From the NCBI RefSeq assembly GCF_037038585.1, contig NC_092524.1:45159001-45223000 (forward strand): a stretch of 64,000 nt of DNA, written 5' to 3'. The stretch is from Patagioenas fasciata (lineage: Eukaryota > Chordata > Aves > Columbiformes > Columbidae). Shown one piece after another: positions 24,981 through 37,100 of the stretch (within the stretch, counting starts at the first letter, position 1; each line of letters begins with the position of its first letter). The position numbers were made by a program, and so were the translations under genes. The notes under the pieces were generated by a model, which did not search any database, was not told where the DNA came from, and saw nothing but the letters and a program-made list of their open reading frames with translations.

Positions 24981-27478
24981 AATGGTGGAAGTAATTGATA
25001 CAGGATGGTTGGATGTCAATAGGAATAAATCAAATCCAAACGCTGTTAGACAAATGGATGAAAGTCCACCAAGCGTGACATGAACTCAGTCTCAAACTCA
25101 AAGTCTTTCAACCTTAGAGTACCCAGGAGAAGTGTCACTTACAGATGTCACATTTCCTGTTCTAGTTCCTAAAGCACTAGCTATCATAAAAGAGACATTA
25201 CTGATTTAGATGACCTTTAATCTCACTTAAACTATCTGTTCTTGTGCTGTTATGTTTTGCTTCAGGGAACAGTGTAAGCCATTCTTATCAGTCCAAAACA
25301 CAAGACCAGCTGTTTTCGTTACAAAAACAAAACCATGCATTTCTGACATATTATAGCCCATGTGCTGTTCCTAGATTAATGACTGAAAATGTTTATTTGT
25401 TCACCAAACCACCACATTTTGAGTAACAAACACCTGAAAAAATATGCAACAAGAAGATGCTAAGGATGGATACATCCTAGTAAAGATGGATACTTGCCCA
25501 TCTTTTTTCTCTCTCCCTCTTCAGCTCATCTTCTCCCTAGACCTGCAGGGTTTTTGCTCTTTACATTGCCCATGAAACACACAACAGTAGTTTTTTTCCT
25601 CATTGTTCTGCCTCAGACTTGAAATGCAAAAGGACTGGCAAGGGGCAAGAGTAAAAGGACATAATAAATGTGGGATCACCAGGACATCTCTGCCTTCCCT
25701 GCCCTCACCAACAGCCCAATAGTCCTTCAAGTCTGCAGTACAGACAAGGAAAAGGACTTGTTGAGAACAGATGACTCCTTGTTCACATTCACTTTCCAGT
25801 CTCCCAGTGCCAGAACTCTGAAAGTCCAGATGAGAGAGGCAAAGCTGAGTATTGGGGCAAGAAGGAAAGTCATTCAGTTTAACCGATTTTGAAGCCCTGG
25901 GAGAGCAGTTACTGCTGCTACCTTGCAGTTATTTATCATTAGTGAAATTTATGGATCACCCACCACTCTACAGCCTTGATAAATGTCCACACCCTAAAGC
26001 TATAGAAAATATTATTTCTAGAAGGAATTAAGTTGCACATACCAGTGACTGAGCTCCATGCAATAAATGAGGAAAAATAATGAGATCTGAAAACATGAAA
26101 CAATTTGATTAAGTGACAGGAAATTACACTTCCTGGGGGAAGCACAGAATCCATTCACTTTTTAATCCTCTTTAAGCTACATACTACACTTAAAAAAGGA
26201 GAAAAGTTCTTTGAAGTATTTGAATTTTGCCCATGTCCACTTCTAGATTTCACTTTAATGCCATAACACACGTAATCAAGCCCTCAGCAGTATAAATCAT
26301 TATTACAAATTTCAGGAAAATTAAAATTTTATTCCTGATTACTTGATGAATATGAATCATTAAAAATTCATCACATGTTCATTAATAAAATGGGCAGCTG
26401 ACAAATGATGTGCCTACCAGTCAAACTAGCTTTGGAGGAATAAAGGAAGTCTAAAACTTAGATTTAATAATTGGCAACAGGGGACACTTTTTGGACCACT
26501 GTGATAGATGAGAGGTTTGGACATTCCTACCCACTGCAGAAATCACCATTTTTAAATGTGGACTCACAGATTCTTCTGTCCACCATTTCATTACCACTAC
26601 ATTATTACATCCAGTCCTCTAGTCAAAAGCCATGGCCCACAATACTACAATTTTTAAAAGCCAAATAACTAATACGAACACTAGAATTGAAAGTACTAAC
26701 TTATTTAAAGTCCTCAATACAAATTCATCCATTGTAAAACTCACCAAGTTTATAAGTGATTTATATGGCTTTAATGTGGGATGAAATAATGTTTCCTGTA
26801 CTGGAAAAAAAAACAGTTACAATGCTTATGTAATTTTTTCAGCCAAAGGACACGTATGTAACATGAGGAAAAAGGTCAAGATTGGTCTCCATCTCTGCTA
26901 TATTTTGGAAAAATATTTACATTTCATTGTGTGTTTTACATAAGGTGTTATGTAATTCAAAGAAAGTTGCATCCAATTTCATAACCAGACACTTCCATTA
27001 TATCAAGCCTTGTTGTGATTAGCTGTACTCATTATGACCTTACTTATTCTCTTCTTATGGATGTAAGCAGCAAACATTGCACTGCACTGCACTCCATATC
27101 ATAACTAGATCATGGTTATATGAGCCAATAGTCCACATTGATGGTCAGTTATCTGTTGGTTTCCTACTTAAGAAAGACACTATTTAAACTGAGATTGAAA
27201 AGCAAAAAATATTTATCCTTTCTCCCAAACCATCCACTTCTTGGTCTGAATCATTAGAGGAAAGAGAAATTAATGCATTTCAAATCTGCTCAGGTTCCAA
27301 TCAAATCCAAATACTGTTGCTTTTGTCTTCTACTGACTGCAAAAAGAAGGTAGAGAAACTCAAATAGACAGAACAAGAATCTCTAATGTGTAAAAGCAAT
27401 AGAAACTATGGCAAAGTGATTGCCATTTAGCTGTGCCTTGAAGAGACACAACGAACTGTGAGCTTGCTTTTAGAAAAG
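24981..27478. other. non-coding DNA
   Basis: About 2.5 kb of AT-rich sequence without a recognisable gene or repeat. The longest frames (60-74 codons) have no recognisable similarity. Confidence 0.55.
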
Positions 27479-28191
27479 TGTCTTGGTTTTGTTAAAAACA
27501 AGACCAGTTCTTTTTTAGTGATTTTTCCTTTCAGCTAAGTTCAGCTAAGTGCTTTCTAAGTAACTGCATATTTTTCTCAGACACTGTACTTGGTGCTGAT
27601 AAGAGGACCAATGGAATGCTGAAGCACCTCATGTTTATTGCTATGACAGCTAAGAATTCTGATAACATCCCATAATTGACAGGGGCGTCTTTGCCAGGAG
27701 AAGCAGACAGAACAGGTGACTAAAACTGACCAACTGACTATTCCATCCCATAATCATCAGACCCCCTATATAAGAGAGACGACGAGGGTCTCGCCCCTCT
27801 TCGATCATGGTCAGCATCTAGAGAGGACCCTGCCTGTCTCCCTGTGACCTATAGGCCTCAGGCTCTGCATCCCTGAAATCCAGTTTCCAGTTTGCTGTGA
27901 AGTCCCGCCCATGACTTCCAGGTGCCTGCCCTGCAGCTGCTGGAGCCACACCAGCTCCCAGCTCTGCCGCCGCTGGAGTGACACCAACTCTATATTGGGT
28001 ATTAAAGATTGGTTTTGTATATTTTCTCCATTTATTAGTAGCATTAGTAAGCCTTTAAAACTTTTTCAACTTGTAAGACTCTTTCTAACTTGAAGTCCCT
28101 CTTCCTCATCTTGTTATCACCTTTTATGGTGGGAGGAATTAACAGGGGGCATCTGCCACAGTTTATTGTCGCCTTGCTTTAAACCTTGACA
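27479..28191 (+). mobile_element. solo LTR of an avian class III-like endogenous retrovirus
   Basis: A 713-base block begins TGTCTTGGTTTTG and ends CTTTAAACCTTGACA, giving the TG...CA ends and the imperfect terminal inverted repeat (TGTC...GACA) of retroviral LTRs. Internal order fits an LTR: a TATA box in CCCTATATAAGAG near 27769, a GC-rich R/U5 start with CGACGAGGGTCTCGCCCC, and ATTAAA near 27998 followed by T-rich sequence. No primer-binding site, gag, pol or env lies on either side, so it is a solo LTR left by recombination. The flanking 5-mers (AAAAG before, AGAAT after) do not match, so no target-site duplication is visible. This means decay or a misjudged end. Confidence 0.75.
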
Positions 28192-30050
28192 AGAATTTAA
28201 ATACGAGTGGTCTCCCTAGGCTTTCTTTACAGTCGATGCAGAGAAATAGCACTTTCAGGACTGGCCCTGTTTCTAGCATCTAGTCTAAAATGAGAGAAAT
28301 TGCAAGTACATACTTCTCTCTGTGCACTGTAAGGGAGTCCACATGAGTAGACAAGTTTAGATGAGCTGTTAGAGATGTCTACACCTGGTGAGACAAATCC
28401 CATCCTAAAACGCAAAATAGTCTGGTTTCAGCTGAGTCAAATTATAAACCAGGGAAAACATCATAGAATCCTTGTGAAGTCCTTTAGACAAATGTCTAGT
28501 GCTTAATCCTGAATCTTGAGTGCTTCACAGGAAGCCAAGGCAAAGAGCAAAATGAGAATAAGATGAGACAGGTGAATGGCTTGCAAGGGCATGAACTTGC
28601 ACATTTTAACTAAACAGTCCAAGTCAAATCCTGAGAGACACCAGAAAAAGTAGTCAGTCACAGACACTTAACTCAGCACTTAGCTGTGTGCTTGGTGAAA
28701 CTCCTGAAACAGAGTGAGAGTATTTATATTTAGCTTAGAAAAACATACCTGGACAGTTGTACAGTTCCATTAAGAGTTCATTTGATATGTGGGAAAAGGG
28801 AAAATGTAGAAATAATAATTAGGGAGGCTCTCATTCATCTTAGTTGTTGTTTGCTTATACAGCCCCTTGTAGAAGAACAGAGCTCCACACACACTGCTCC
28901 CTAAACCAAATTACTTACAGTGACAGTAACATGAGTGGTATTAAGACAAAAGGCATTAATGGCTGAGTCATTTTCCACCTCTGTGCACATCTGAATCAAG
29001 CCTCCTACCAAGGCTGAAAAATGCCCACCTTCTGAAATAAAAATGTCAAATAAACAGATTAGAAAAATATGCAGATTATGAGACAGCTTTGTAGTGAGTA
29101 GCATTCTGACCTAGTTGGATTTCATTCCTCTCATGATACAATGGAATTTATGGCTACAGACAGCCTGATGGCTCACAAATGTCTGGGATCCCCTTAACAA
29201 AAGCAAAATACTGTTTCCCAGGAAGCAATAGCCTATCATCATTAAGCGGAAAGTGAGGAGAGAAAGAAAAAACCCATGCTATGTCATACTTTATCCTTAG
29301 TAGATATTCACACCAGACCAATCTTCAAGACTTTGCTTGCAAGACAAGTAGGTAATAATACACATTGTTTGAAACAGAGTTCTCCAAACTCAATAGGAAA
29401 GTGACAAAATGAAAGCAGTAGTCAGAAGGTTAGCTCTAAAGAAAGGAACACAATAAAAACATATATTTAGAAAGACATGTCAGAACTTAAAGTTCCTTTA
29501 AGGGAAAAAAAATATTTCCCTACCCTCCCTGCACCCAAAGGCTTGGATGAGATCCAGTTAGTTGTGTTTTACTGCACACAGAAAACCTTGAATCAATATT
29601 TAGCATTACCATTGTAATTGAAAAACACCACCATAATAATAGGTGAGCATCAGCACTCTGAACTGCAAAGAAAGCAATTTCAGCAGCCAGGACAAAAGCT
29701 GCTCTACAGGAATTCCCAAGGAAAATCACAAAGGAAGTGTTTACCTCACTCAGAAACGGGCAGAAAGGGTGAATTCTTTCCTCACTCTCAAGGGACTACA
29801 TGGAAAACAATATGTCCAACTAAAAGGAATGGGATTTGCATGATGTGTGTGGACCCACTGTTAACTCCTCTCACAATGAGAAGTTTGTCAGCACCTTGTC
29901 TGATTGTAAGGGAGCCACATATAGCACACAGAAAACAATTTGTGTACAGATGCACCTTAGGAAAAAAACTGTAACTGAAAATTTTGTTGCTCTGCTACAA
30001 TAAAAATGAATATTGTATGAAGTAACAAACAGAGCAGTGATTTAGGTTTT
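28192..30050. other. non-coding DNA between the solo LTR and CLEC14A
   Basis: AT-rich DNA with no recognised gene or repeat. A frame at 29618-29974 (118 codons) is open but shows no domain or signal that I know. Confidence 0.5.
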
Positions 30051-30059
30051 ACATCATCC

Positions 30060-30716
30060 TTTATTCTTTCATCAGCTGAAATAGAACTCACTGCCCATTA
30101 ACCTCCCATTTCCTCAGCAATTTAATGACCTTCTAAGCACAGAAATGCTCTTCATTGGTAAGAATGTCAGTCTGAAAGAGTGTGGGTCACAGTTTCCTCT
30201 GAAATTATGGCTGTTCAGCTCTCCAAACGTTCCAGCAATTAGAAAGAAAACAAAAACCTCGAAGTACCACTCAGACAAGAAATGACTTCTAAATTACAAA
30301 ACGTGAGCACTAAAAGTGGTCCCTTTACACTTGCTCCAGTAAGGCACCAGAAGAACAGTTTCTGCGAAGATAAAAAACCCACAACTCTTGCAGCTGCAGA
30401 TAAGCAATCGTTCTGTCAGCCAGGCCACTATATTTATATTTTACTTATGTCAGCACCTAAATAACTGGTTTTTTTCAGATCGACAAAATCTTTTGACTGT
30501 CGAAAGGCTTCAAACATCAGAAAGGAGCACGTTACATGCCCCCATGACTGACAACGCCGTAAATACTGCTCAGCCGCGTCCCATGGTGCCTCTGCCCCGG
30601 CTCTCCCGCGGCAGCCGGACTGGGGGAAAGAGAGACGGGGGAAACCGAGCGCTGTCCCGCGGCGGGAGCTGCCACTCGGGGCAGCCCCGAGGGACGGAGC
30701 CCTCGTCGTCCTCGGG
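30060..30716 (-). other. CLEC14A: probable CLEC14A 3' UTR
   Basis: Downstream (lower coordinates) of the CLEC14A stop. The part next to the stop is GC-rich. The first well-formed poly(A) signal on the minus strand that I noticed is AATAAA at 30065-30060 (TTTATT on the + strand), which would give a 3' UTR of about 650 bases. The end is a guess from that signal. Confidence 0.35.
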
Positions 30717-32300
30717 CTACTCGCCGCCCGCTGCTCCGCCCGGCTCCGCGGAGCCGGACTCCGCCTTGCTGCGGGAGTCCGGCGGCTCCTTGTCCCCGCG
30801 GGCCTCGGATTTGTTGAAGCACAGCTTGAAGACCCCCAAGACAGTCATGACCAGGATGACCAGCACCACCACCGCGACAGTCACCAGGATGAAAACATAG
30901 TTGGAGGAGGAGGATGAGGAGGAGGAGGGCGGCGGAGCGGCCGCCTTGTCCCCGTCGACGGCGCCGGCGGCCGCGGGCGACCCCGCGGAGCCGCCGGGTG
31001 CCGGGGCGGAGGGCCGTCGCTTCCCTGCTCCGCCACCCGGCGCCTCTCCGGAGCCGCCCGCGGCGGTGGGCGCCGCCCCCGTGGCCGCGCAGGGCGGCCC
31101 GTTGCGCCCGTCCGAGGCGCAGGTACAGGTGAAGCTGCCGGTGGCATCGCGGCACCCGGCGGCCTTGGTGCACCGCCCGCTGCCGGGGCTCGGGTAGACG
31201 CAGTGGCAGAGGGGCTCCTCCGCGCCCTTCCAGGCGAAGCCGCCCCGCTCGGGCTGGCAGGTGAGCCGCACCGCCCCGCCGGGGCACACCACGGTGAGCA
31301 CGGTGCCCGGCGGGCTGAAGCCGGGGCCGGTGCTGCGCTCCTCGAAGGGGAGGCGGTAGTCGAGGTCGAGGGCGCCCGCGGGGTTGAGGTCAGAGCAGGC
31401 GCCCTCGTACTGGTACTTGCAGATGTATCCCTGGCTCTCCCGCTGGCAGAGCCGCTCCTTCCAGCCCCAGCTGGGGCCGCCGCCGGGAGCCGTTGCCGCC
31501 AGGTGCAGCCCGGCGCAACGGGCGGTGAGGCAGGACCGCACGGGCTCCGTCGCCCACCGGCCGAGCGCCGCCGGCACCTCCCGCGGGGCCGCCCTGCCGC
31601 CGGAGCCCTCCCAGGAGAAGCCGCGGAGCGGCTGCCCCGTGTCGGTGCAGGCGGAGGCGTTCCTTTTCAGCCCGACCCAGAAGAGCGAGGGCGCGGTCCC
31701 CGCCGCCGTCTCCGCCAGCAGCCCCAGCAGCAGACGAAGCTCCGGCTCGCCGCTGACCCACGCCAGGCCGCCTCGCCGGCGGCCGCAGTCGCTGCGGGCG
31801 TCGATGTAGGAGCTGTTGGCGAGGTGGGCGCTGAAGCAGGAGCCGGCGGCCTCGCAGCGCACGGCGGCCCGCGGTGGCGGGGACCGGCCCAGAGCACAGG
31901 CCGCGGCCAGGAGCAGGCACCAGGGCCCGGCCCGGCTCATTCCAGCGGCGCGGGAGGCCGAGGGGCGCGGGCTGCCCCGACGGCTGTGGCAGCACTCGGC
32001 CCCGGCTCCTGATGGTCCCAGGCGTCCGCCCCGTCCCAGACCAGCGCCGTCCCCGCGCCCACGGCCCTCCCCCGGGCCTGCCGGAGGAAACGTGTCGGGA
32101 GCTGGGGCTGACCTCGGCATCCTCCCTTTGTTGGCGGGCGGGTGACAAGCAGCTCCCCGCGCAGCCAGGAAGCGTTCGCCCTGCCCGGCGGGCGGGTGTC
32201 CAGCCTCGGGGAAGGACGAGGGTTGAAGATCCCGGTGCCCGCTCAGCACGGCTGGAGGGTGTCGAGGCCCAGAACTGCAGTGGTGGGGCCAGTCTCAGGC
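30540..32300. promoter_or_regulatory. CLEC14A: CpG island over CLEC14A and its promoter side
   Basis: Very CpG-dense sequence covering the whole coding exon and about 350 bases upstream of its start. In the upstream part the decamer GGCGGGCGGG occurs twice (32133-32142 and 32187-32196), as expected for Sp/KLF-type sites. ETS-core GGAA motifs are present (for example in GGAACTTCC near 32344-32352), consistent with, but not proof of, endothelial ETS control. No TATA box is evident. Confidence 0.55.
30717..31940 (-). CDS. CLEC14A: C-type lectin domain family 14 member A
   Basis: A 407-residue type I membrane glycoprotein of the CD93/thrombomodulin/CD248 group, known in mammals as an endothelial surface protein in cell-cell adhesion and angiogenesis. 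The frame stays open upstream to 32249, but the ATG at 31940 is chosen because it gives a signal peptide (MSRAGPWCLLLAAACALG). Then: C-type lectin-like domain about 29-178 (PLRGFSW, GWKERLC, GYICKYQYE, C52/C98/C142/C165/C174; N-glycosylation sites N42 and N94), a sushi-like segment about 205-246 (GFSPPGT, C219, C228), one EGF-like module with C247, C257, C263, C272, C274 and C284, a Gly/Ala/Pro-rich stalk 285-347 ending in eight serines, a membrane helix 348-371 (VFILVTVAVVVLVILVMTVLG) and a 36-residue tail. Key stretches match human CLEC14A, but the protein is shorter than human (490 residues, from memory) in stalk and tail. Single coding exon, as in mammals. Codons are extremely GC-rich. Confidence 0.95.
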   Translation of the reverse strand: MSRAGPWCLLLAAACALGRSPPPRAAVRCEAAGSCFSAHLANSSYIDARSDCGRRRGGLAWVSGEPELRLLLGLLAETAAGTAPSLFWVGLKRNASACTDTGQPLRGFSWEGSGGRAAPREVPAALGRWATEPVRSCLTARCAGLHLAATAPGGGPSWGWKERLCQRESQGYICKYQYEGACSDLNPAGALDLDYRLPFEERSTGPGFSPPGTVLTVVCPGGAVRLTCQPERGGFAWKGAEEPLCHCVYPSPGSGRCTKAAGCRDATGSFTCTCASDGRNGPPCAATGAAPTAAGGSGEAPGGGAGKRRPSAPAPGGSAGSPAAAGAVDGDKAAAPPPSSSSSSSSNYVFILVTVAVVVLVILVMTVLGVFKLCFNKSEARGDKEPPDSRSKAESGSAEPGGAAGGE

Positions 32301-32399
32301 TTGTGTGCAGGCGATTCCCGGAGATCTTGCCAGCCTATGTCACGGAACTTCCAAGAGAAGAGCGGGCTAGTTTCAGTGACCTCTTCCATTAAAGGTTTC

Positions 32400-33783
32400 C
32401 TGATTACGGGAAGCTGTGTGTCAGACCTCTCTAGTTCCCAATACACAAACCAGTTTAACACTCAGGAAAACGGATTCAGCTCTAGGGTTTCAAGCAAGTT
32501 GGCCTAAATACATTGTAGGTTAGGTGCCTGCACTGACTTGCTTGTTCTTAGATGAGTTTAACTGATCCACTGCAACTGTCCCTCTGTGAGCCGTCGATGT
32601 GCTGCCTCATTTTCATACTCCTTACTGTGATATATATCTGCTGTTACCTCATGTTTATATTCAGATACAGTGTGCATCTGAGTCTCTTCCTCAGTCGTTT
32701 TATGTGACACAAAACCACATTCATACACAGAAAAAGTGGAGAATAAAAGCAGAAAATAGCCTATTCAGAATTAAAATATATAGTAAGGTTCATCAGTCAT
32801 TGCAGTCTGTGGTGGGATGAGTTCTACAGTCTTGCATCGAGGCTCCAGGTGGATTCAGTCCCTCACAAATACCTCACTGCTCCAGTACACTAGTAGGCTC
32901 TGCATCTGAGCCCTTTCTTAACAATTTAATTTCTCTTCAGAGGGAGTAAATGTGGATGACAAGTCCCATTCAGCCAGTCTGTGACCAGCCTGCACAGATC
33001 CCATTGACTCTAGGCCTACACCGAGATATAGCTGATTTTCTCTGGACATCTCAGAGAAGAACTGGAAAGATGGGTGTACAGACACACTGTGTGATGAAGC
33101 TCTGAAGCACAGCCTGTTTTCGTAATTGAGTAAATTTTATAAGTTTTACAGCAGGAAACTGTCTTGATGGACAAAGGGTTTTAGAGACTGTTTCCCAGGG
33201 AAGCCCAGAAGCTTCTGTTGTTGCCAGTGCATTGCCAGAACTGCAGTAAACCATACTGAATTAAAAGCTTAGTGTTACAGTTCTTCACTCATCCCAGACC
33301 CTGGGTCCTGAGCAGCAGAGAACACAGGAAGCACACTGTGGTCTCTATTCACAAAGTTCTTTTTTATTAACAGAAGAAGGGTAAGTGGTAAAAGGCAAAA
33401 GTACCATGTGTATAAGTTTGGTATAAAGTACATCCCCGGTATCTGGCATAACTTTTATGCTTTGGGGTGAGAGACAACGTGCAAGCCAAGCCTTGTTTTG
33501 TTTACCTTCTCCCTGTATATTTGCTGTGAAGAAACTGCAGCTTGATAGAAGATGCTTTTAACTTTCATTTTTCTAACAGTATTTTGGATAGCCGTGACAT
33601 TCTTATTTCCTAGATGAGCACAGAGGTTGCAATAAAGCAAAAAAAAAAAAAAAAACAAACTACGAAAAAAGAGTAAATTCTGGTTTACCTTATTGTCCAG
33701 TTTAGTGAATTATCAATAATCAACTGTGGGGTTTTTTTCTTCAAATAAAGTAGACTTTCAAGCATTGGTTATGGCTTTTCGAG
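32400..33783. other. CLEC14A: non-coding DNA upstream of CLEC14A
   Basis: AT-rich sequence beyond the CpG island, with a poly-A run at 33637-33654. No other gene recognised. Because it flanks an endothelial gene it may hold enhancers, but nothing specific can be pointed to. Confidence 0.5.
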
Positions 33784-34114
33784 TATTCCAGCACTTAAAA
33801 GGTAGCTACAGAGAGGACAGAGGTTCTATCTTCACAAAGAGGCGTATGGAAAAGACAAGGGGCATGGGTACAAGCAGCACCAGGAGAGGTTTTATCTTGA
33901 TGTAAGAAAGAAATTTTTTACAGTGAGAGCAATCACTCACTGGAACAACCTCCTCAGGGATGTGATAGAGTCCCCATCACTGGAAGTTTTCAGATGCAAT
34001 TGGACAGAGTGCTGGATAATCTCATCTAGGTTTCCTTTCACAGGAATGGTTGGACCAGGTGATCTTTCAAGGCCTCTTCCAATCTGGACTGTTGTATGAT
34101 CCTCTGATTCTATG
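33784..34114 (+). mobile_element. CR1 LINE 3' end fragment
   Basis: Plus-strand CR1 tail of about 330 bases. It starts at the segment encoding the last residues of the reverse transcriptase and continues through ACTGGAACAACCTCCTCAGG and TCCCCATCACTGGAAG. It ends with GGTGATCTTTCAAGG...CCTCTGATTCTATG, the CR1 3' signature. It is more diverged than the copies at 331-2566 and 4565-6808. Confidence 0.9.
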
Positions 34115-37100
34115 TCAAGTAGAATGATTTAAATACTTATTTCAGTTCTATATAACATTACGAGAATTAAATATCAGCCTCTCCCCAAAGTATACATCTA
34201 CTTGTTACTTCATTTTGGCTTTGGAGAAACATCTTATGCTTGTACAACCCCACTGGATATCACGTATACCAAAATTCTGTGTATCACAATTGGAAGAGTC
34301 GAAAAAGCAACATTTTTAAATACATGGGATTGAAGCAGTTGATTAGGAGTAAACGCAATTCACACATTCGTAACTGGTTTCAGGCAGATCTTTACATTCA
34401 GTTGATACTTCATTTCTCTTGGTATTCAGCAGAAAGCTACATCAAATATTGCCTGTATTTGTGCAAATTTTGTATTTCAACAGCTATTAAACTACTTCAG
34501 TAAAAATAATGTTAAATTTGCTCCATTTAACAGGGCATGTAATTAACCTGGAGTGCCAGTAGCCTTCATTTTATGGAAAATATATTTTCGTAACAAAACA
34601 AGAACCTGTTGGTTTAGTTCTAGATGAAATTCAAATTTTGGTTAATCAAGTTGTAGAGATGATACAGTCACCCAAATCAAAATCTACAGCATTGGAGCAG
34701 CTGTGTTTTCAGAGCCCTGCTGCCTACTGTAATTGACACTTCAGTAATCGTTCTTCTCCTGGTGTGTCAGGAGGGAGGTGCTGAACCCTGTGCCCATGCA
34801 AGTGAGCATGGGAAGATCCTCACTGTCTGCCTGCACTCCAAAGCAGAAAGACATGGGTTAGTTTGCACCAGGAGGCTTCATCATCCAGCGTTTGGACCTC
34901 CAGTTCTTCACCGGAACTAGCCTTAAATGTACCTAAGCTAAATGAACCGTTCCTTTAGCCCTTTAATGTTTCTTGACGATGTACAAAACCTATGATTCTA
35001 CAAACAGCTGTCATCTTTGTATCTTGAGCCATTTCCCCAAATGTGGTTGATAGATTTGGGAGAGAAGAGGCTGCTACAGCTTTGCTACTGCTGTCTTGCT
35101 GGGGCATGCTAAGTGTTTGCCTAATATGTCCCTGCAATCCTACAGCTTCAGTTTGGTTTCTCTTTCACAATTAAATTCATTTATTACAGTTGAATAGAAA
35201 CTAACTTTTTAAACAGAAGGAATCATGAAGAAGCCCCAAAATTTCTGTTTTATGCGTCACACCTAAGGCTCTGTCCCTGAGGAGGGGAATGCAGCTCAGT
35301 CTGAAAACATTTGCTCCCTTGCTTCTCCTCTCAGCTGTCAGCAAGGGGATGATTTGAGCTGTCTGGGGTGGCCTCTCCACCAGGTAATTGATGGGTACTA
35401 CTGTCTCGTTTCACACAGGCCATGACTTTAATTTCCTAGGCTATATTTAATCCAGCAATTTATAAACAACGGGTTAGCCACCAGTGTCCCAGGCAGTCCA
35501 GTCTTGACGGGGGAACTTGTACCGCACAGAAAGATGAAAGCGAGCAGGAGGTAGAGATGGTAGCTGTATGTCTGCCTGATCTGCCTGTGTACCTGCTGTT
35601 CTCTCCTACGGCTGCCCCCAGGAGTCCTGCAAAATATTTAAAAAATAACAGGTCTACCAGATCTCCTGAAAAAAAAAAACCCACAACACCTCCTCCTCTG
35701 CTTTTGAATATTCTTCTAGTTCTTACTTTTAACTAAATAAGAAAACACTCTTTCATTAAATGTGTTTACAGGACTTGTCCTGAAGAAATCTGTTCTTGAA
35801 AGAGAGGATTAGCTACTCATACACAAATACTGGAACCAGTCAGCTTGTGAAGCAACTAAACTTCTACAAATAAACAAGATTTTATTGCATTAATGTGAAC
35901 ATTATCTGACTGATTGATGTGTCAGTGCTAACATAGATGTTTTGCTCAGTAGCAAAAGCCTTATTTAGCTGTAGATCTTCCTTAGTTTTCTGCTTGTGAG
36001 ATCTGAGCCTTTGAAAAAACAGTAGCTTGCTTTAATTGTAATTTGACTAAGAGCCACTAGTTTTTTTTTATTATGTTACTGTATCTGCCCTATAATAATA
36101 TGTACATTTTGATTAAGGAGTACCAAATTAATAAAGCTACTTTTCTCTTTTAGAGTGGAATCTTTTTTGTATTTTTATAAAGTAAATTAAAACTATTCTT
36201 TTTGCGACTAACCAGGAAATATGTCAGCCATATATAGAGGCACATACTTTGCAACTGCTAGGGCTTCAGGGGACCTATCTTCATTAGACCTAGACTTGTA
36301 GAGAGATACAGTAGTCCTGTTCTTACCAAGAGCTGTATTTTGCTTTGTAGGGGTGGACAAATGGTGCAACAAGAGAGATTTGCCTGGCTGGGAAATAGCC
36401 AAGTGAAATGATCACCTAACACTGCAATGTGCAGGTCATGAGTAAAGTCACTAAACTGGCTGGTGGTACTTCTCATCCCAGAAGGGGATACAGGAAAGCA
36501 TCTGGAAATGGGTCTGTCTACCCATTCTGCCACAAACCTGGAAACAGGGTCTGACAGCAGAAGCAGCTACAGCACCTGTTTTCTGCTAGCTTAAAGAGAA
36601 GTGCTAAAGTGCACCTGCCTTATCACCTGTCCTGTGCAGGTAAGAAACCCATTGCAGTTGGTTGATACAGATTTCTTTGGGGTTGAAAACTTTGGAGAGG
36701 GAGCAGGAAAGGAAGAAGATCCTTAGTTCAGCAGCACTGCTTGTTTGCATAGCTCCAGCCTTTAACTTGCTGCAGCCTTGCAGAGTCTGCACTGGTTTGT
36801 AGCGGAGAGGCACCAGTTGTCAGTGAAGGAGCTGTATTGTCCCTATGAGCTTGATCCTTCCTCCTCGCCCCAACCAATGTCTCTGCTGCATCCAGACATC
36901 CTTTTGCTGAATTTATTGTGAGCAAAGTCAAACTATAGTCCCCATCTTTCAGTACTCTGCTAAGATATAGGTAATGATGTAAATAACCCAATGGAAACAA
37001 GTGTTTTGAACCAGTGAAAATCACTGTTGTTTGACAGCGTGCCTCAAAAATGGCAGGTTAAATCCTCATTTCCTCACTCAGTGCTTCATGAAATTGTTAT

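Noticed and set aside
31203-32012. 269-codon + strand open frame antisense to CLEC14A (and others at 31390-32148, 30532-31287)
   Set aside because: Shadow frames produced by extreme GC content, with Ala/Gly/Arg composition and no domain.
31941-32249. In-frame N-terminal extension of CLEC14A by 103 residues to ATG 32249
   Set aside because: The extension is Pro/Gly/Arg-rich CpG-island sequence. The ATG at 31940 gives a proper signal peptide and the expected N-terminus.
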